From assembly GCA_009823395.1 (NCBI GenBank), contig CM020506.1:4234501-4298500 (forward strand): 64,000 bases of DNA, written 5' to 3'. Below the pieces are notes generated by a model that was not told the DNA's origin, did not search any database, and saw only the letters and a list, made by a program, of their open reading frames with translations. Position 1 is the stretch's first letter; each line of letters begins with the position of its first letter. Positions 1 to 12,357 of this stretch are shown here, piece by piece. The DNA comes from Thamnaconus septentrionalis (taxonomy: Eukaryota > Chordata > Actinopteri > Tetraodontiformes > Monacanthidae). Position numbers and translations under genes: made by a program.

Positions 1-2085
1 TTGTTCCTGGATCGTTGACAGATTGTTACACAAACCCAGTCATTCTGGGCAGGACGCCGAGACCAGCTTCACACCCTTTCCAAGCTGTTTGGAAACAGCT
101 GCTTCACTGTTGAACAGCAACGAGTGGCTCTGTGAAGATCTCCTTCAGTTCGAGCAGGTTTCCTGCTTTCGGAACGTCTCCGCTGTTGAGTCAACAGGTT
201 GAATTCAGCCCTGGAAATAAAAACACACCCTGCTACCGATTCAGATCATCTGTCTAGACTGTTTGGGTCCGAGCGCTGCTGGCCAAATAATTACAAGTAC
301 ATTCCTTGAGCCATGTGACTCGGTTTTCACTGGGAAAACTAGGGCACACAGCTTTCGGCTGGAGGGGCAACAGCATCATGTCTATTGAAATGCAATTTGT
401 AAACAGGACATGACACTCCTGATGTGGATTACATTTTTGGAGAGCACAATGGGAGGAATTACAGATCAGAAGTCAAGTTAACAGACACAAACCCGAAGGT
501 CAGGGAGAGATGAAGAGTTGTAAGTTTTCTAACAAAAATGACATGAGAGGAGGGTTTGCTGCACATGCAGCATTTGCCTTAAGGAAATGCATCAGCGTTT
601 CGTGTTGAGTCACATGTCAATTTCTATGTGTTGCACCTGAGTCAGAAGCAAATAGATACTAAAATGCTCAATTTCATCTTAGGCTTGTCCTCTGAGTGAA
701 GGAGAAAGCACAAAAGTAGCTTCTCTGTTTGAATTTTCAGCTTCTAGAGGGAATCATTTCCTCCCAAAAAATGCTCTTTGATCATTCAAGTCCAGGGTGT
801 GGCTGGTTTCACTCTTTGTCTGCCTGCTCACAGCACTCACAGAGTTCCTGTCCTCCAGGACAGCGCTGCAGCCTCCGCAACTCGATGAGATATGGCTGCC
901 AGTTAGCAACTATTTCCAGTGACATCATCACTGCAGGCTACACATAAAAAAAAAATCCAAACACTGAGCACTGTTATGTCACTTTAGGGGAGTCGCCATC
1001 TAAAAGCATTATTCATCAAAAGCTAACCGAGGAAAAGCAGCCACCAGAACGGCCATATATTGATTATTTTTCCTCAAGTCCTATTTGCAAAAGCATCCTT
1101 CTGTTTTCGTGTTGACCAGCGCGCTCCAGATGTTTGGCCCGGATGAGCTCAGTGTAATCTGGCCTGGTGGCAGTGCGAGGGGGAGGTCGAGATCGGGAGG
1201 GTTTGAAGCAAACGGACAAGCAAACAAGAGAGCAAGTGGGGAATTAAAAGCGGTCGCATGTGATCAAATCGGCCTCTCACATATGCTTCCCTCATTATTG
1301 CTCTGCAGCGGCTCACCCTGCAAGAATGCGGGGCGGCGAACACATGTGCAGCCCCCCCCTCGCCCACAGGGACGCTAAATTGCGGTGCCATTCAAGCACG
1401 CTTCCTGCAGCGGCCGGCGTCCCCGCCCGTCACCCCAGAAAGCAGGCCGAGCCAGTGAGCTGCGTGGCCTGCGAACCCCTGGGTGACAGGGATGCTGCTA
1501 ATGAAAAGCACATGGACTGGATCTAAACAAGAGTGGGGATGGGGAGGCGGGAGGGTGCAATTACGACAGAGCTTCCCTTTAACAGAGTTCAGAGTGGTCG
1601 GGGGGATTTTATTTCCTCACAAAAAATACTCATACATTGCAGCTTCTTATTTGCTTTTTGGAGGAAACAAAGGTACTGTTATTTCAGGGCAGCATGACCT
1701 GGAAAAAGCCAGACACCAATGTAAGAGAATGTTCATCTTTTAGGTCTTAATCACAACAAACTTGTGAGCCTTTTTTTTTTTTTTTAACTCAGACAGGTTT
1801 TGTGGGGGTTTTTTTTATGTCTATGGCCATTTCTATTTTTGGAGTTTTAATGTATGTTGATCATTTTATTTTCATTTTTTACATATGTGGAGACTACGTA
1901 ATTTAGCATTCTTTCCTAATTTTGCCGTATTTACACTATATCTTGTATGTACTGTTCACGAACATGCACTGTCTGGTCAAAATTAAATAAAATAGAAAAT
2001 ATTTGAGCCAAAGCAATGTTATTGATAATGTGCAACACGGCTCAGACACACTAAAGAGCCCATGGACCTCCAGAAGGCAGTGGGA
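1..2085. other. 5' flank, no gene recognised
   Basis: I see no exon with coding bias here and no recognised repeat family. The segment 1100-1560 is richer in CG and less AT-simple than its surroundings and could be a conserved regulatory block, but this cannot be judged without alignment to other fish. Short open frames at 729-947 and 1085-1526 have no recognisable domain and overlap on both strands, as chance frames do. Confidence 0.4.
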
Positions 2086-2139
2086 TTAAACTTTGCTGGA
2101 GCCAAGCCGAGCCGAGGAGGAGAGAGAGGGAGAGGGGGC

Positions 2140-2140
<1 letters not shown>

Positions 2141-2211
<71 letters not shown>

Positions 2212-2319
2212 CACTGTGACCCTGGAATTGAAGAGAGCCAACAGGAAGGCTTGTCCACTAAAAGAGAGAGAGGGGAGGGTGTGGGTTTTAAGAGGGGAGG
2301 GATGGAGAGATACAAAGGA

Positions 2320-2353
<34 letters not shown>
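2141..2353. repeat. (AG)n microsatellites, two blocks
   Basis: Pure AG repeat from 2141 to 2209, then a second AG block from 2322 to 2353 followed by a GGGA-type stretch. A TG repeat follows at about 2486-2508. Long open frames on both strands here are products of the dinucleotide repeat and are not genes. Confidence 0.95.
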
Positions 2354-2359
<6 letters not shown>

Positions 2360-2450
2360 AGGGAGGGGAAGAAAAAGAGTGGGAGAGGCAGACGGGAGAA
2401 GAAGACACAAAAGTTGGGACTTGACAAAAGAGGGCAGGTACCAGCAACAG
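2360..2450 (+). other. possible non-coding first exon of prelp, splice donor at 2451
   Basis: The prelp start codon lies only four bases after a splice acceptor (AG at 5657-5658), so at least one upstream untranslated exon must exist. A strong donor context, CAG followed by GTAAGA, occurs at 2450/2451 downstream of a purine-rich segment. A TATAAAG at about 2766 and a TATAAG at about 5459 mark other possible promoters. RNA evidence would be needed to choose; this is a guess from splice-site strength only. Confidence 0.25.
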
Positions 2451-2509
2451 GTAAGAGAAAGGTCTGTTTCTCGGTTGCGTTCACAGTGTGTGTGTGTGTG
2501 TGTGTGTGC

Positions 2510-5450
2510 AGTCAGTGGGGTCGTTCCTACGCTGGGTGTGTTTGGTCAGAGGCGCTCTGGTCACTCAGGAAGCTGCTGCCCACTCACCTCCATGTGGTCG
2601 CAGCTTTTCTCTTTCCCCTCCATCCATCCGTGTGAGTGCGGACGGCAGCCGTGCGCAGCGGGTTTTACACAAATGAGAAATCTGCGGCGGCACAGCTGGT
2701 GCGGCACTTCCAGCCGCCCTCGACCTTGTGAGTTTGGTCAGCGCAGCTAAACCGTGTCGGGGGTTTATAAAGTGCTTGGGCTCAACCGAGAGGGAAACTG
2801 AGCAGTTCTAGAAATCAGGATAAAAGAGGAGGGAGGAGGGGTGGAAAACTCTTCTTGTACCAAATTGTTGAACTTTGTTGAACAAATCTGATTTGCGTAA
2901 TGTGTTCAGAATGTAAGAAGAAAAAAGAAAAAGAAAACAGTCGTCTCAACCTCTTAGATGCCAGAGTTTTGCGCACTTGAAGTTTCATCATCACACGATG
3001 CTTCAAAGGATTCTTTGATTTTTTTGAGACTTTTTAATTACACTTTTTAATTGAGACACAATTAAAAACCCCACAGACAATAAGACTGCTTTCTAATAAA
3101 CTGCACATCCTCATCCAGTCTGACAAAACAATGTAGAGACGACCACACCCACACTTTCTGAGGAGGTGGGTGGCAGTCTTGGAGTACAGATGCATGCACA
3201 GCTCCCGGGGATGATGGTCTCAGTGTTGTCTCGGTACCATGTGTTTTAGACATCATAACAATCAGCGTTCTGCAACCAATTAACATGAGCGATTGTTGCG
3301 GTAATGTGTGCCAGATTTGGGCTGTGCATGATGTGGCTCCCGCTGAAGGCTTTGGCGGTATAGGCGGTGAGCACTCTTCTCTTCACTACTATTTATCCGA
3401 CTGTTTTCTCTTGACCGTGCCTGTTGGAATGGATCTGACTTGGACTAGTGACAAAGATGTTTGTTTCACGGCATTACAGGACGGCAATGTGAAAACTGAA
3501 GCTGCCGTGGATACTAAGATTAAAAGTGAACGATTGATGACGGCAAGAGAGGCTGCATTAGGAACATTCCCATCAGTTGACCCTATCAGTGAAATTTTCC
3601 AGGCTTGTTCCATTCTAGCCTCAGTAACAAACAAGTTTCCAGCGGTCCAAGCAGAGTTCTGAACGGCTGGATAGAAGCAGATCAACACATATTATTCTCA
3701 CGATACAGAGCTTGGCGTCATCCGGATCAGAGAAATTATATACAGATAAGTTATTAATGAAGTGTCGTCTGCGTAACAACCTAATTTGGTAATCGAGGTC
3801 ACAAATTCCACAGCGGTGAGCCAATCCGCCGTCCTGAGCGACGGGTCACGACAACGGCAGCACTGTCTCTGGTTTTTCGAACAAAGATTTTGGAAGCTCA
3901 GGTCGGCCCCTGAGGAGAGGAGGGAGAAAATGTTTGGGATTCATTTATCCCGGGGGCGGACAGCTTATTGGCGCAGGTGCCCTTTAGTTGATCCTCTCCA
4001 ATTACACATTTGTTGACAAAGTCTCAGAATCCATACGTAGAACTTTTGGCCCTGATGCTAATTTAGAAAAAGAAGCCGGCCAAGCATAACGATGTAGCTC
4101 CATGGTCCAATCCACTGACTCGTAATCTGACACAAGTGAGCAGACATGGCGCTCAACCAAAACAGAAGAGCCTTTAGGACTATGGTAGGATGGATTTGCT
4201 GCTCTGGTGAACTTGGGCCATACAAATAGAATTTGACTGATTTGATGGAGATCTACCTCCTGGCTAGTGGTTCATGTGAAGCTTGAAGATGTTTTTCCTA
4301 GTGCCAAAGTGCCTACTTGGAACTACGCTTCTCGATCAAGTACTCAAAGATACTATTGTTGTAGCTACCTGGCTGTCAAGCCAAAAATGTGGCGTTAGCA
4401 GCAAGTGCAGGCCACTAATTGGACAAGCAGGAACCATCAGGGCGACTATTTAACGAAATCAAAAAACATGTTTTTAAATTGTACATTAGCACTTGAATTG
4501 TATTGCATTGGGTCACGTGAGAGAGGTCTCTCAACTCAAGTCATGAATTGAAAAGATGGAACAACTGAGGAAAATATAAAATCTAACATTTTTTAAGTAG
4601 ATGCATCTTATTGGCTGTATTTGAAGATGGGCATGTATAAATAAAGTCTTAATGTTTATGTTTTTGAAGAGTCCAAAACAAGACCAAGACCAAAGTGTTG
4701 AGATCTCATGAAGTTGTGGTCCCAAGACATCGAGTACTGCACAACTATACCGTGTAGTAGTAAAGTAAAACATAAAAATGCAGGAAAAAAGAAAATCAGG
4801 GGATGAAGTGTTGCATTACTGAGGAATATAAAGTTGTCTCCCGTCACAAATCACCCGTTTGTTCAATGTTCATGTTGCTGGCCCCCAGAGTCACATTGTC
4901 AGTGAGATTTAGCCAAGATGCCTTTCAGTTCCTCTTTAAACATTTAGACCCTGCAAATTCCTCCTGCACATTTTCCCCCTCAGAGCCACTGTTGACAATA
5001 GACTCTTTATCCTTAATCCATTCCTTCCCTCCTCTTGCAACTAATGGTTTCTATCACTAACACTCTATTTCCTCCAGAAATTAATTAAATCAAACACTGA
5101 GTGCTTCACTCTGTCCCTCATTCCATCTTGGATTTATTTAAACCTCGGGGGCAAAATTTTGGTAAATAAGCATTCAGCAGCATTAATTTGCATCCCTTTC
5201 GACATTTAACATTATCAGAGTCTGATAAAAAAAAAAAATGATGATGATAATGATAACAATATCTATCCAAACTACACTACTGTACTGGCCTGCTTCCTGT
5301 CAGGAAAAAAATATTTCTGTCAACCTCCTTCAGGTTTTTGTAAAAATAATATAATATACAGTTTGCTCCAATCTGTCCAGACTTTCCAAACCACTGATAA
5401 ATCACAGGCTGAGGTTTCCAGTGTAGTCAGAGATGACTGTCTTGGCCAGC
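2510..5450. other. non-coding region upstream of prelp
   Basis: No convincing gene. An open frame at 3285-3662 (125 codons, +) has no recognised domain, and frames of that length are expected by chance in 64 kb. The stretch 3290-4020 is relatively unique in composition and could be conserved regulatory DNA. The rest is AT-rich intergenic or 5' intron sequence. Confidence 0.4.
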
Positions 5451-5662
5451 GCTGCGCCTATAAGTGGCTGCTAATAGAGTGTCGTTAGTTCAGCTTTGCT
5501 TTAAGATGGATGTGTCTTTTGAAACTTTCTGAGACACCAGAGGATAATCCCTTTTTATGTCCTGGAGGGACTGCGGAATTAAAATATCCTCTCACGAGCT
5601 GTGGGAAGATTTTATTTCTTTGATGTCCACCAAATGTTTCTCTTATGCTTCCCTTTAGGACC

Positions 5663-8246
5663 ATGAAGGCCGGCGTGGGAGTCATCTCTGCATTGGCTCT
5701 GTTCCTCCTGTTGGACGTGGTGTCCACCGAGAGGGTGAGGCCCAGGAAGCCGACAAAGCGCCCGCCCACCACCAGGAGGCCCTCTGTCATCCAACCTGCT
5801 GCACCGGAACAGCCAGAGCCTGTGGAGCCCACGGACTTCCCTCCGGTCATCCTGGGACCCCCGTCCATGTACCCCGACTGTCCTCGGGAGTGTCTATGCT
5901 CTCCCAGTTATCCCAATTCCCTGAACTGTGAGAACAGGAACATCCGTGTGATCCCTCGCATCCCATTCAGGGCCCACTACTTGTACCTGCAGAACAACTT
6001 CATCACAGAGATCACGGAGGAGGCGTTTACCAATGCCACCGACGTCCGCTGGATCAACTTGTCTAATAACCGCATTCACAAGATAAACAAGCAGGTCAAG
6101 GAGCCTCCTCAATCAGTTTTCATGTGTTTTTTGACATTGTGTCAGATTCACTGACTGGGCTCTCTGCAACAACCCCTTGCAGGTGTTTCAGAAGATCCCG
6201 TCACTGCTATACCTGTACATGGAGAAAAACCTGCTGAAGGAGATACCTTCAGGTCTCCCAGCAAGCCTAGAACAGCTCCGCCTCAGTAAGAACTCCATTT
6301 CCAGGATCCCCGCAGGTGTCTTCAACAAAATGACAAACCTGACATTGCTTGACCTGTACAACAACCGGGTAAAGCCTTCTCTTGAAGTATTCATCTTGCA
6401 TGCTCCTCTATTTTGTCACCCTGAACTGAGGCATCTCATCACTTGTCTCTCAGCTGTCTGACAGCGACCTAGGCGCAAACACTTTCAGGGACCTGAAGGG
6501 ACTCGTTCAGCTCAATCTGGCTCGCAACGTCCTGACGAAGATGCCTGGCGGCGTACCCAAGGGCATCATACAGCTTTTCCTGGACCGTAACAACATTGAT
6601 AAGATCCCAAAGCAAGTATACAGTGCAAGTCTTTCAGTAGTTCATGGCCACACGTGCACACTGTGAGCATTTACAGGTGACAAAATAATTCTTGCATCAC
6701 TCCTGGGATTGACACGTTTGCCTAGTATTTAAACAAACCGCTATACTAGCCTCCTTGGTAAGGATTAACTCATTATGATTAAGTTCAACTGTTAGTTCTG
6801 TAAACAGTTTTCTGAATTCCTTCATGAATCGTTGAACAGTAGCAAAACAAGCTCTTAACAGAGTGGATGTTGAGCTTTCAGGGGACAATGTCTGACAGAA
6901 GACAATAAACAGTCAACATTGTCCAAAAATAGCTCAACTCCAAAGACCATGAAGAATGAAAACACTTTAAGGGAATGTTTTTGACAGAAGTTAATGGAAA
7001 TAATGATCTATTGTGCTGTTTGATGCCATAAACGTATTTGAACGGTACCCTTTTTTTTTTCAGTGACTACTTCAAAGACTTTACTCACCTGGCCTTTGTG
7101 AGGCTGAACCGCAACGGGCTAACTGACACGGGAGTTCCAAGGGAGGTCTTCAACATATCCACTCTGCTGGACCTGCAGCTGTCCCACAATAAGCTCGCCT
7201 CCATCCCTGTGATTAGCTCTCACCTGGTGAACCTGCACCTCAACAATAACAACATTGAGAGTGAGTCAGCTATGCAATGCAATGCAGAATTGGCAAATAT
7301 GAACATGCCAAGTATCAACTGTATCTCAGATTATAGTGTTAGTGAATGCTCAGTTGGAGTTTATTAACATCCTGCGTTTTGCCTTGGGTGGTCCTCCGGT
7401 CTTGGCCACCACCAGTTTAAATATCCTGCCCTTCCCTCGGTTGTCCCTCAGGGATGTGTTTTAAGCCCTCTTTCTCTTTCTAAAACCTACCCTCAAGTTC
7501 TAATATAAGAAAATTTTATAGCATATTCTTTTGAAGACCAAGCTATACTGCAGAATACCGACAGAACACCACTGTCCTTGGCAATGTGCTTTCAAGACAC
7601 ATTGCCACACTCAGGTCTGTGGCGATTCAACCTAACTTTTAACCAACAACAGCAAGTAAACAAACTATTCAGAATATGCCTGGTTAGCATCTGTTTTGTT
7701 AGCCTTTCAACTGGTCACCATCAGCACAGGTTTCACTGATAAACCTAATCTAGTCTGACATGAAAACTAAACCTTTTGACAATAATTTAACATTGCAAAA
7801 AAAAAAAAAAATCACAAAAAGATGTTTCTTGTCATTAATATGTGTCACAAGCTTATTTCTTTTAAAATGCCAGCAAATCACAATACCTGTCATTGAATTT
7901 CCTCACAGACATCAATGGCACTAAGATCTGTCCAGTTAGCCTGCTGGCTGAACAGAATGATGAAAACCTGGTGCCCAGACTAAGGTATGTCTTTTGAGTC
8001 AATGTCAAACCTTTGCACTTTACATTTTAAGCCATGTATATTCAATGACGTACGTTGGCAGGGAGCTGTAAGACAAATTAAAAAAAGTAGCAGAAGAAGA
8101 CATTGAAGCAACGTCAGTCACTGCGTTGCATTAAATAGTTGCTCTGTTGCATCAGGTACCTGCGACTGGATGGAAACCACCTGAACCCACCCATCCCTCT
8201 GGACGTGATCATGTGTTTCAGACACCTACGTTCCATCGTCTTCTAG
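5663..8246 (+). CDS. prelp: PRELP (prolargin), class II small leucine-rich proteoglycan
   Basis: Secreted extracellular-matrix protein that in vertebrates binds collagen and, through a basic N-terminus, heparan sulfate. Coding exons: 5663-6094, 6183-6368, 6454-6611, 7064-7260, 7909-7984, 8156-8246, giving 379 residues (human about 382). Residues 1-22 form a signal peptide. Residues 24-41 are Arg/Pro/Thr-rich, the PRELP hallmark. The N-terminal cysteine knot is C73-x3-C-x-C-x9-C89, the class II pattern. LRRs with LxxLxLxxN motifs follow, then the ear repeat and a C-terminal Cys in an IMCFRHLRS context. The start at 5663 is chosen because an acceptor AG sits at 5657-5658 and the context GACCATGA is good; the upstream in-frame ATG at 5645 is intronic. 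The third coding intron (6612-7063) must use a GC donor (GCAAGT) to give the expected IPNDYF reading. Introns inside the LRR array are unusual for this gene class. The symbol is well supported. Confidence 0.94.
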
Positions 8247-8935
8247 GAAAAGACACGCCTATTGGGGAGGAGCGCACTCGCACGCACGCGCGCACACACA
8301 CACACACACACACATACGCACGCACCACAAATCACATGCCTTTACACATACAGATGCACAAGTATAACAATGTACTGATACTGACAAACTTTTGAAAAAG
8401 ATGATGCAAAAAACAGAAACATTTTAAAAGCTTGGCTTTTAAAACCTAAGATTTATTGTTGCCTGGTTCAAGTGAATCAGAACAATGAACAGCGGAGTTT
8501 GGTCTTGTGGACATGTAGGATGATGATGACATGATGGAGGAGTTACAGTTGAGTTACAGTAATTTCTTTGCCTATTAAAAACACAATGAGAAATATGGAT
8601 TTGGTCCTGAAAATACAGGTACGTTGACAGATACACTACAGACGTGGCGGGTAGTTCGTTCACGTGCAGATGTTACAGCTGCCGTGAGGAAAAACAGAGA
8701 GGTTTTTAGAAGAACACACATAAATCACAACTACCGTGTAGTTGGAACTGTCCCAGATGTACTTTTGATTTTCAAGGTGTTGCATGTCACAAAAGTCTCC
8801 TTATCTTTCTTTTGTTCTCAGTGTCCTACTAGTTGTTTTGTCGATATAAAGACATTTTGTACAAATAATGGCAAATATATTAAAAATAAAATGTCTCTGA
8901 TCATTTAATCACATTCAATCATTAAATTAAATAAA
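8247..8935 (+). other. prelp 3' UTR with polyadenylation signals
   Basis: Follows the TAG at 8244-8246. It contains a CA repeat at about 8291-8313 and AATAAA hexamers at 8885-8890 and 8930-8935, either of which could end the transcript. The exact cleavage site is not visible from sequence. Confidence 0.5.
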
Positions 8936-9729
8936 ATCCTAAAAGACACTTTTTCCGATTCTGTCATTAAAATCATTAAAATAAAATAAAAACAAAGGCT
9001 TTTAGAAATAGTGGGAGCCACTGAGTGTTATTAAGAGGTGTGTTCCTTTGTTTCTACTTTGCCAGGAAAACCGTATTGGAACAAGAGAGTTTTCTTAGAT
9101 CAGCAGTGTGTAACGCTAACCAGCTGTTGCAACAGAGCTGCAGAGACTAACTTGTGTCATTTTTCTACTAAATGATTCAAGGTAGCAGGCATTTCAGTGA
9201 CCTCTACTGGTGGGAGACTAGCACAGCGCATTCCTGAGCCCTTTTTATTTTTACCGCTCGCTTGTGACGCGCACACTTCCCAGAGGGGGTTTTGGAAATG
9301 TTGCACTTCCTTGTTCTGAGTTACAGTTTTAAGATGCTGCTGATGGACTTTGTAATGATCAATACCTGCAGGTTATTCCTGTTTCCCGCCGGGCCTCCTT
9401 GCTTCCTGATTCCTCTCAATGGAAGCTGGTTTCCAGGTTGTGGTTGTCAGCGCAGGTCTTGCAGGCGTGCAGGTCCGGTTGGTGCTTCCCAGCAGGCCCC
9501 GACAGACTGCGGAGAAGACGGCCCCACTGTGGGGCCGGGGGTGGATGGGTAGGGGGTCTCTGTGCTAAGGTGAGGCGAGTTTTCATATCACGCATGAAAA
9601 ATATGAGCATTTTGCTCACTTGTAGACCTCATTCACACTGGCTTTAATTAGAGCAACTGCTGACAAAAAATAAAAACATGCATGGCATTGGCCCAAAGTT
9701 AGTGTCAGACCGGTTTCAGGCATACACAC

Positions 9730-9792
9730 CTGCACATGGCTGGCTCTCTTCTTGATGTCCTCGGGGAAGATCATCAGAAAGTCGTGGAACAG
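9730..9792 (-). pseudogene. exon-like fragment of unknown gene, stop-containing
   Basis: Read on the minus strand, these 21 codons have strongly GC-biased third positions and encode a plausible peptide containing FPEDIKKRASHVQ, followed directly by a GT donor (CAG then GTGTGT at 9729). On the 5' side a CAACAG acceptor at 9799-9798 is followed within five bases by an in-frame TGA (9795-9793), so it cannot be translated as a spliced exon in this frame. It may be a decayed exon or a chance codon-like stretch. I do not recognise the parent protein. Confidence 0.25.
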
Positions 9793-9923
9793 TCAGCCTG
9801 TTGCTATTGGGTGTGCTTGTTTAGTTGATGGATTTACTTTTTTCCTTTTTATTGACATTCCGTGACAGGAATATATATTTACTTCCACAGAAATTTTAAA
9901 TTGGATTAAATCCACGTTAGTGT

Positions 9924-9963
<40 letters not shown>

Positions 9964-10236
9964 GAAATCAACCAAGATAATAATAAAAAATAAAATAAAA
10001 AATAACATGAGCATCAGCACATAAGGAAAGTTCATTTTGTTATTGTATGTTCATCTATATGAAAATAAAGATATAAAGTTTTATCCCAGGTCTGCAAAAG
10101 AGTGCTGTCTTAAATAATTAATCTGGAAAAGAAATCATTTTTCCAACCTGACACAAACAAGTGCATCTGGTAGTTTTCACATGCTGTTATTCTCTCCATC
10201 TTATAAATGTCCATTGAAATTTCAACCTATGTGTCC

Positions 10237-10340
10237 AGCTCAGTGGTGTAGTGGTAGATTGTCCGCCCTGAGACTGGTAGGTTGTGGGTTTGATCCTCAA
10301 ATCCGGCCAAATTTCACATCCTGCGGGATGCGACAATCAC
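10237..10340 (+). mobile_element. tRNA-derived SINE head
   Basis: The stretch has the layout of a tRNA-derived Pol III promoter: an A-box-like TGGTGTAGTGG at 10244-10254 and a B-box-like GGGTTTGATCCT about 32 bases later at 10286. The surrounding sequence is tRNA-like but not a clean cloverleaf, and it runs into unrelated sequence, as expected of a SINE rather than a tRNA gene. The 3' limit is not clear and the family is not named. Confidence 0.6.
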
Positions 10341-10840
10341 TGGGACTGTAACTTTAATAGTTGGGCCATCTGGTGAGAGCCATTTAACATTAAAAACCTG
10401 CGCTAATTTCAATCTGTGAATCAATTCTATATGATTCACTCTGGCAACAAGGCCGGAGGGAACAGCCAAAAGGAAAGGTGAATTATTGTATAAACGTGCA
10501 GGATTTAATAGCGGCTGTGACGTTGGGTGACGATGCCACAAAGTCAGGTGAAGGGACCGCGGACACCTGAGACAACGGTGATGATGCCTTGAGGACTTTT
10601 CAGACGAGGAACAAGCGGGTGAGAGGAGCGTCTGACTCACTGAGCCAATTAGGTTGATCGGTGTTCACAGCCAAGGAATTTCTCTGCAATGATTTCACTC
10701 TGCGTCAAAGAAGAGGAAACCTTTTTTTTTTTTTTTTTGCATCGCTCCTTTCTCCTCACTCTTCCTATCAGGCCCTGGGACATCAGCCGGCAGTTCCTCT
10801 AATCGAGGAGCACTTCCTTCTCCTTCCAACCAGTTTGTGC

Positions 10841-10842
<2 letters not shown>

Positions 10843-10875
<33 letters not shown>
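10843..10875. repeat. (GT)n microsatellite upstream of cytokine TATA box
   Basis: Uninterrupted GT repeat of about 16 units ending in GCACAC, placed about 50 bases upstream of the TATAAA at 10926. Alternating purine-pyrimidine repeats can adopt Z-DNA under negative supercoiling. Confidence 0.95.
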
Positions 10876-10876
<1 letters not shown>

Positions 10877-10925
10877 ACACGTTTGCCAGTTGTGAAAGGC
10901 ATGGTGAAAAATCCCCCTGATCCAC

Positions 10926-10931
10926 TATAAA
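10926..10931 (+). promoter_or_regulatory. TATA box of the IL-19/20/24-like gene
   Basis: TATAAAG sits about 415 bases upstream of the coding start. A start site about 30 bases downstream would give an untranslated exon 1 ending at the strong donor CACAG/GTGAGT at 11019/11020. The coding exon then begins after the AG at 11338-11339. Confidence 0.6.
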
Positions 10932-11341
10932 GAGGAGGCTTTATGGGGACACAGAAGCACATCTGCCTCTGGACACTTCCTCCGAGAGACACACCACACA
11001 CAGAGATTCACACACACAGGTGAGTCTGAGCGCAGGTGGTGATGAGCGATGGTCTCTGGAAATTACAGACAGAAGGTTTGGGATGAGAGATGAGGTGCAC
11101 GTTTTATGGTTTGGGTTATGGTTATGGATTTTTGAACAAAATAGTTCATTCATTTATAGAAGACTTGATTCATTTTCACTTGGGCATGTTTGAAGTTGGC
11201 ATGCTGTCCAGTCCTCTGGAACTTGTTATGAATTGCTTTATCCTTCAGGAGATTGTCTTATTTGCGTTGTATTTCTAATGAAGACAAATTTGCAAATGTC
11301 TCATTATGTTGCATTACAACATTTTTCGGGCGACCACAGCG

Positions 11342-12311
11342 ATGACGGCCTTCACCTCCATCTGTCTGCTGCTGCTGCTCGGCTGCCTGAGCGACCTGGT
11401 GCACGGCCGCAGTTTGCTTCTGAACAACTGCTCCGTCGAGGCTCACACACACGAGATGAGGAAACATTACTCCAGCCTGCGGGCGAGCGCTGTGAGTTCA
11501 GTACGGACACGTTAAAGGAAAAAGAAGAAGAAGAGGTGCAGAATCGCATGTGTATCAAACTGTTTTCCTCCCCAGATATCAGGAGACACGGAGGTGGAAG
11601 TGAAACTTCTGGACAAATCCTGGATCACTAATGTCGAGGTGAGGTTTGCCGCTTTGTTTCGGTTCGGTTTGGTTTGTTCTGTCGACCCCTGTCTGACCCC
11701 TCGTGTGCGTGTTGGTCTCTCCCACGCAGAGCGGCCAGACCTGCTGCTTGGTGCGTCTCGTGCTGCGCTTCTACATCGAGAGGGTCTTCGGCAACTACCC
11801 GTCCCCTCAGCCAGAGGACCGCCGATGCTGCAGCGCTCTGGCCAACTCCTTCGTCACCATCAGACGCAGCATTCACAAATGTGTAAGTGCGTCCTGGCGG
11901 CTTGCTGCCCGTCTCGGGTATGTATGAGTGTCACTGAGCCGGCAACAACGACCTTGTGCCTCCGTCCTGTGCAGAACTGCAGCTGCTCCGAGGAAACTCA
12001 GACAATCGTCGACACTCTGCGCACCGAGTACAACAAGGTAGGTGCTGTGTTGTAGGATGAGACTCTGTACAGTGACGAATGCTCCTCAAGTCAGTTGTTG
12101 TCACTGCAAACGGCAGAGGGCGCTATAAAGCACCATGTCAGTCATCATTATCATTATTGTTTAGAATGACTCGCTGCCCTTTCACATGATTGCCCAGAAA
12201 TGTGAAATGCTTTGATTCTTATTAACCACAAATTAGTGGCCACATTATTAATACAGCATGAAATAATAATAAAAGTCTTGATAAACAACTGATTTGATTT
12301 AAAGCTTTTCC

Positions 12312-12357
<46 letters not shown>

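Larger units (their letters stand above)
8940..10900. other. intergenic, prelp to IL-19-like gene
   Basis: Holds a 35-base poly-T run at 9926-9960, a tRNA-derived SINE near 10237, an exon-like but stop-containing fragment at 9730-9792 on the minus strand, a T-run at about 10722-10738 and a GT microsatellite at 10843-10875. No intact gene is seen. Confidence 0.6.

Noticed and set aside
2086..2484. Open frames of up to 132 codons on both strands
   Set aside because: They are made by the AG repeat (Arg-Glu or Leu-Ser runs) and have no domain.
3285..3662. 125-codon plus-strand frame that might be a gene
   Set aside because: No recognised domain or splice context. A few frames of this length are expected by chance in a window of this size.
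5645..5662. Upstream in-frame ATG as the prelp start
   Set aside because: It lies upstream of the splice acceptor AG at 5657-5658 and so would be intronic; the ATG at 5663 leads straight into the signal peptide.
6616..6617. GT at 6616 as the prelp intron 3 donor
   Set aside because: It leaves the exon in phase 0 while the next exon needs two bases carried over, so it would break the LRR reading. GC at 6612 keeps it.
10237..10300. A true tRNA gene
   Set aside because: A and B boxes are present, but the arms do not pair as a full cloverleaf and the sequence continues into unrelated DNA, so it is a SINE.
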